From Erpobdella octoculata (Eukaryota; Annelida; Clitellata; Hirudinida; Erpobdellidae), in the NCBI GenBank assembly GCA_963978895.1, contig OZ022238.1, positions 30,861,603-30,925,602 of the forward strand: 64,000 nucleotides of DNA, written 5' to 3'. Positions within the stretch are counted from its first letter, which is position 1. Each line of letters starts with the position of its first letter. The notes beneath the pieces were generated by a model. That model ran no database searches. It was not told the DNA's origin and worked only from the letters and a program-made list of their open reading frames with translations. Shown here one piece after another: positions 62,187-64,000 of this stretch. Position numbers and translations under genes: made by a program.

Positions 62187-62644
62187 TTCGAAGAAAAACA
62201 ATAAAAACTCCAAAAAATAGATGCTTTACAAAATACTAACTTAGAAATTCGATGTTTTACGACAATTTACGAAAATGCTAACTTATCGCTCACTACGGTA
62301 AATCTCTTACAAAAAAGCGTCAAAAAACCAATTTCCTATTTGACGATTTCAACCGATTTTTGCAGGAAGATTCATAAACGTATTACAAACAAAATATCCG
62401 AAAATCAGCTTGCTTCAAATTTTGTCTAGGTACAACAAGGAAAATTTTTAATTCTCCTGGACAAAACCTGCTCATCTCCGATATATCTATTCTATATATA
62501 TGGCCTAAGCCCCCGAAATTATGAAATCGAGAATCCAAAGATAAAAATAAACTATGCAGGCAGTCTGCCTGAAGACGACACATTATTTTGTTAATTATAA
62601 ATATTTGATTAAATAAAGATTATTTTATTAATTATTTAATCATT

Positions 62645-62745
62645 TATTTGCTGCTATTGCACCGGCGGTGACCGATTATTTCCCCGGCAATCCCGCCGGT
62701 GAAATAATTGGTAAAATTGCTACTGCGCCGGCATTGCCGTGGTAA
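62645..62745. repeat. GCCGGCGGT minisatellite, second array
   Basis: TGCACCGGCGGTGACCGATT, CCGCCGGTGAAATAATTGGT and CTACTGCGCCGGCATTGCCG units match the 45265-45455 array, again joined to R1 sequence. Confidence 0.75.
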
Positions 62746-63465
62746 TAGTTATAACGAAAAATTTGTTAAAATACGCAGGAGGTGTTGACGGGTAGCCACT
62801 TTGCATATTTTAAATATTTTGTATAATTAGCCACAGTGAGCTAGACTCAATTGTCCAATCGCAGCAGTCTGTTTATGTTTCGGTTTGCTCGGAGAAATTG
62901 GTACACGGTCCGACGTTTTATTCGATAACTTTTTTATTTATTAACTGTGAGAAGCGAAAGTTATATTGTTGGATTTGATATTGAATTATCTAAAAACAAG
63001 CGTCTCGGATATACCCAGGGTAGCAGTTTAAAACAAATTCGATTTTCTCAAAGAAGAGCCAATGTTGATTTTATGCAATTTTCGGCGGAAAATCGTCGTT
63101 TTTCGCGTATAAATTTTTTATTTGTTGAACCGAAGACAATCAAAATATACCATTCTATTTTATTTTTTAGTTATATTGTTGGATTTGATATTGAATTATC
63201 TAAAAACAAGCGTCTCGGATATACCCAGGGCAGCAGTTTAAAACAAATTCGATTTTCTCAAAGAAGAGCCAATGTTGATTTTATGCAATTTTCGGCGGAA
63301 AATCGTCGTTTTTCGCTTTTAACTTTTTTGTTTTTGGAACCGAATACAATCCAAATATACCATTCGATTTCATTTTTTAAACTCCATCCAACAATGTATA
63401 GCACAGCCCCAGGCAAGCAATTTTTTTTCTTTAATTAGCATTGCCAGCCTCGAGGATAACTTCAC
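62745..63465 (-). repeat. Repeat R1, full reverse copy with 210-bp internal duplication
   Basis: Reverse of 1-560: the distal block (GTGTTGACGGGTAGCCACTT), CACAGTGAGCTAGACTC, the TTATATTGTTGGATTTGATA unit twice (62959-63168 and 63169-63379), then GCCAGCCTCGAGGATAACTT. The duplicated unit translates twice to the same ~48-residue peptide in an open frame (62947-63438), which looks like a consequence of the duplication and not a gene. Confidence 0.8.
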
Positions 63466-63479
63466 ATCCGTTCAACAGC

Positions 63480-64000
63480 ACATCTTCCCTTTTAACTTTT
63501 CCTGACTGACTGACTGACTGACAGATGACTGACTGATAATCAACGCCGAGCTCAAACGCCTCATCCTAGGAACGTGAAATTTGGAACTTATATTACTTTT
63601 ATAGCGTAAACATCCGCTAAGAAAGGATTTTTTAAAATTTTGCTCTTGAGGGGAAAAAACTGGAAAACAAACTTTTTTCTAAAACAATGTATATCTCGAA
63701 AACCAAAAATGATGAGATTTTGAAATTTGGTATATAGATTCTTTTTGAAAAATAAAAAGATAAGTGTTTCACCATTTTTTGAAAATTCGGTTTCCCGGAC
63801 CTCAAATGTGGGTTGGAAAATTAGGTTATTTGGTTTTTAAAGTAGCTTCTACTCAAAAACTGTTACTGCTACAGGAGTAAAAATTAGTATTTAGTTTCTA
63901 CTCCAAAAATAATGAAACACGTGTTTTAGCATTTTTTGAAAATTTGGTTTCCAGGACTTCAAATGTGGGGTGGAAAATAGGGCTAATTGTCTTTTATAGT
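63480..64000 (+). repeat. (TGAC)n-led dispersed repeat
   Basis: TGACTGACTGACTGACTGAC at 63503-63540 is followed by CCTAGGAACGTGAAATTTGG and several AAAATTTGGTTTCC-type near-repeats (63790 and 63940). The form resembles leaders of Helitron-like repeats, but no end is in the window. No coding sequence. Confidence 0.5.

Larger units (their letters stand above)
59518..62462 (-). mobile_element. TIR-flanked unit encoding a large uncharacterised protein
   Basis: A perfect 18-bp inverted repeat GTCCAGGAGAATTAAAAA bounds 2.95 kb (59518-59535 and 62445-62462). Inside is one long minus-strand coding region (62186-60260) and a poly-A run (59788-59815). Coding sequence between TIRs suggests an autonomous DNA transposon of a type I cannot name. 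No matching flank duplication was seen. Confidence 0.6.
56986..62515. mobile_element. Second THAP/P-type transposon (outer TIRs)
   Basis: Inverted ends CGGAGGCCTAAGCCATATAT (left) and CGGGGGCTTAGGCCATATAT (right, reverse complement), with 19-20 of 22 bases shared. It encloses a minus-strand THAP transposase-like gene (57013-59326) and a nested TIR unit (59518-62462). No target duplication was found, so the outer boundaries are tentative. Confidence 0.5.

Overview
This window is nuclear DNA from an AT-rich animal genome. It holds spliced genes with GT-AG introns, long (TA)n tracts, tRNA-derived SINEs and many classes of transposable element: several non-LTR clades, a Penelope-like element, Ty3/gypsy, a SAP-Gag LTR element, Helitrons, hAT, piggyBac, MULE-like and P/THAP-type elements. 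The repertoire suggests an aquatic invertebrate such as a lophotrochozoan or cnidarian. I cannot name the species.

Positions 1-9.5 kb are wall-to-wall mobile DNA: an interspersed repeat (called R1 here), a GIY-YIG Penelope-like relic, tRNA-Leu-type SINEs including a 292-bp palindrome, a decayed minus-strand LINE with a SINE inside it, and a long-ORF LINE with a PHD-like zinc finger after its RT. Positions 9.6-41.4 kb are one host gene, a plus-strand tetraspanin. Seven exons are visible and the 5' end was not found. Three of its introns are only 63-71 nt, but the others are 4.8-15 kb and packed with nested elements.

Positions 42-46 kb hold a LINE, minisatellites and Helitron and R1 fragments. 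Positions 46.2-57 kb hold a minus-strand gene with a TATA box at 56.94 kb, an AT-hook-like exon and a C-terminal PHD finger. Its PHD exon is split by a P-like transposon (46313-53757) flanked by a perfect 8-bp duplication. That transposon carries two THAP-domain exons, is itself invaded by a young gypsy element, and ends in a 716/671-bp inverted repeat. One arm of the inverted repeat contains a 35-bp micro-element made only of the two transposon tips, with its own perfect 8-bp duplication. The other arm preserves the empty site.

Positions 57-62.5 kb hold a second THAP/P-type transposase gene on the minus strand, in which a three-exon cassette is tandemly duplicated. Next to it is a distinct TIR-flanked unit (59518-62462) encoding a large protein with no recognised domain. 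The window ends in another R1 copy with an internal 210-bp tandem duplication.

Only the tetraspanin looks like an intact host gene. The PHD gene carries a stop, a frameshift and the transposon insertion. Nearly everything else is mobile DNA, and target-site duplications and rebuilt empty sites give a relative order for many insertions.
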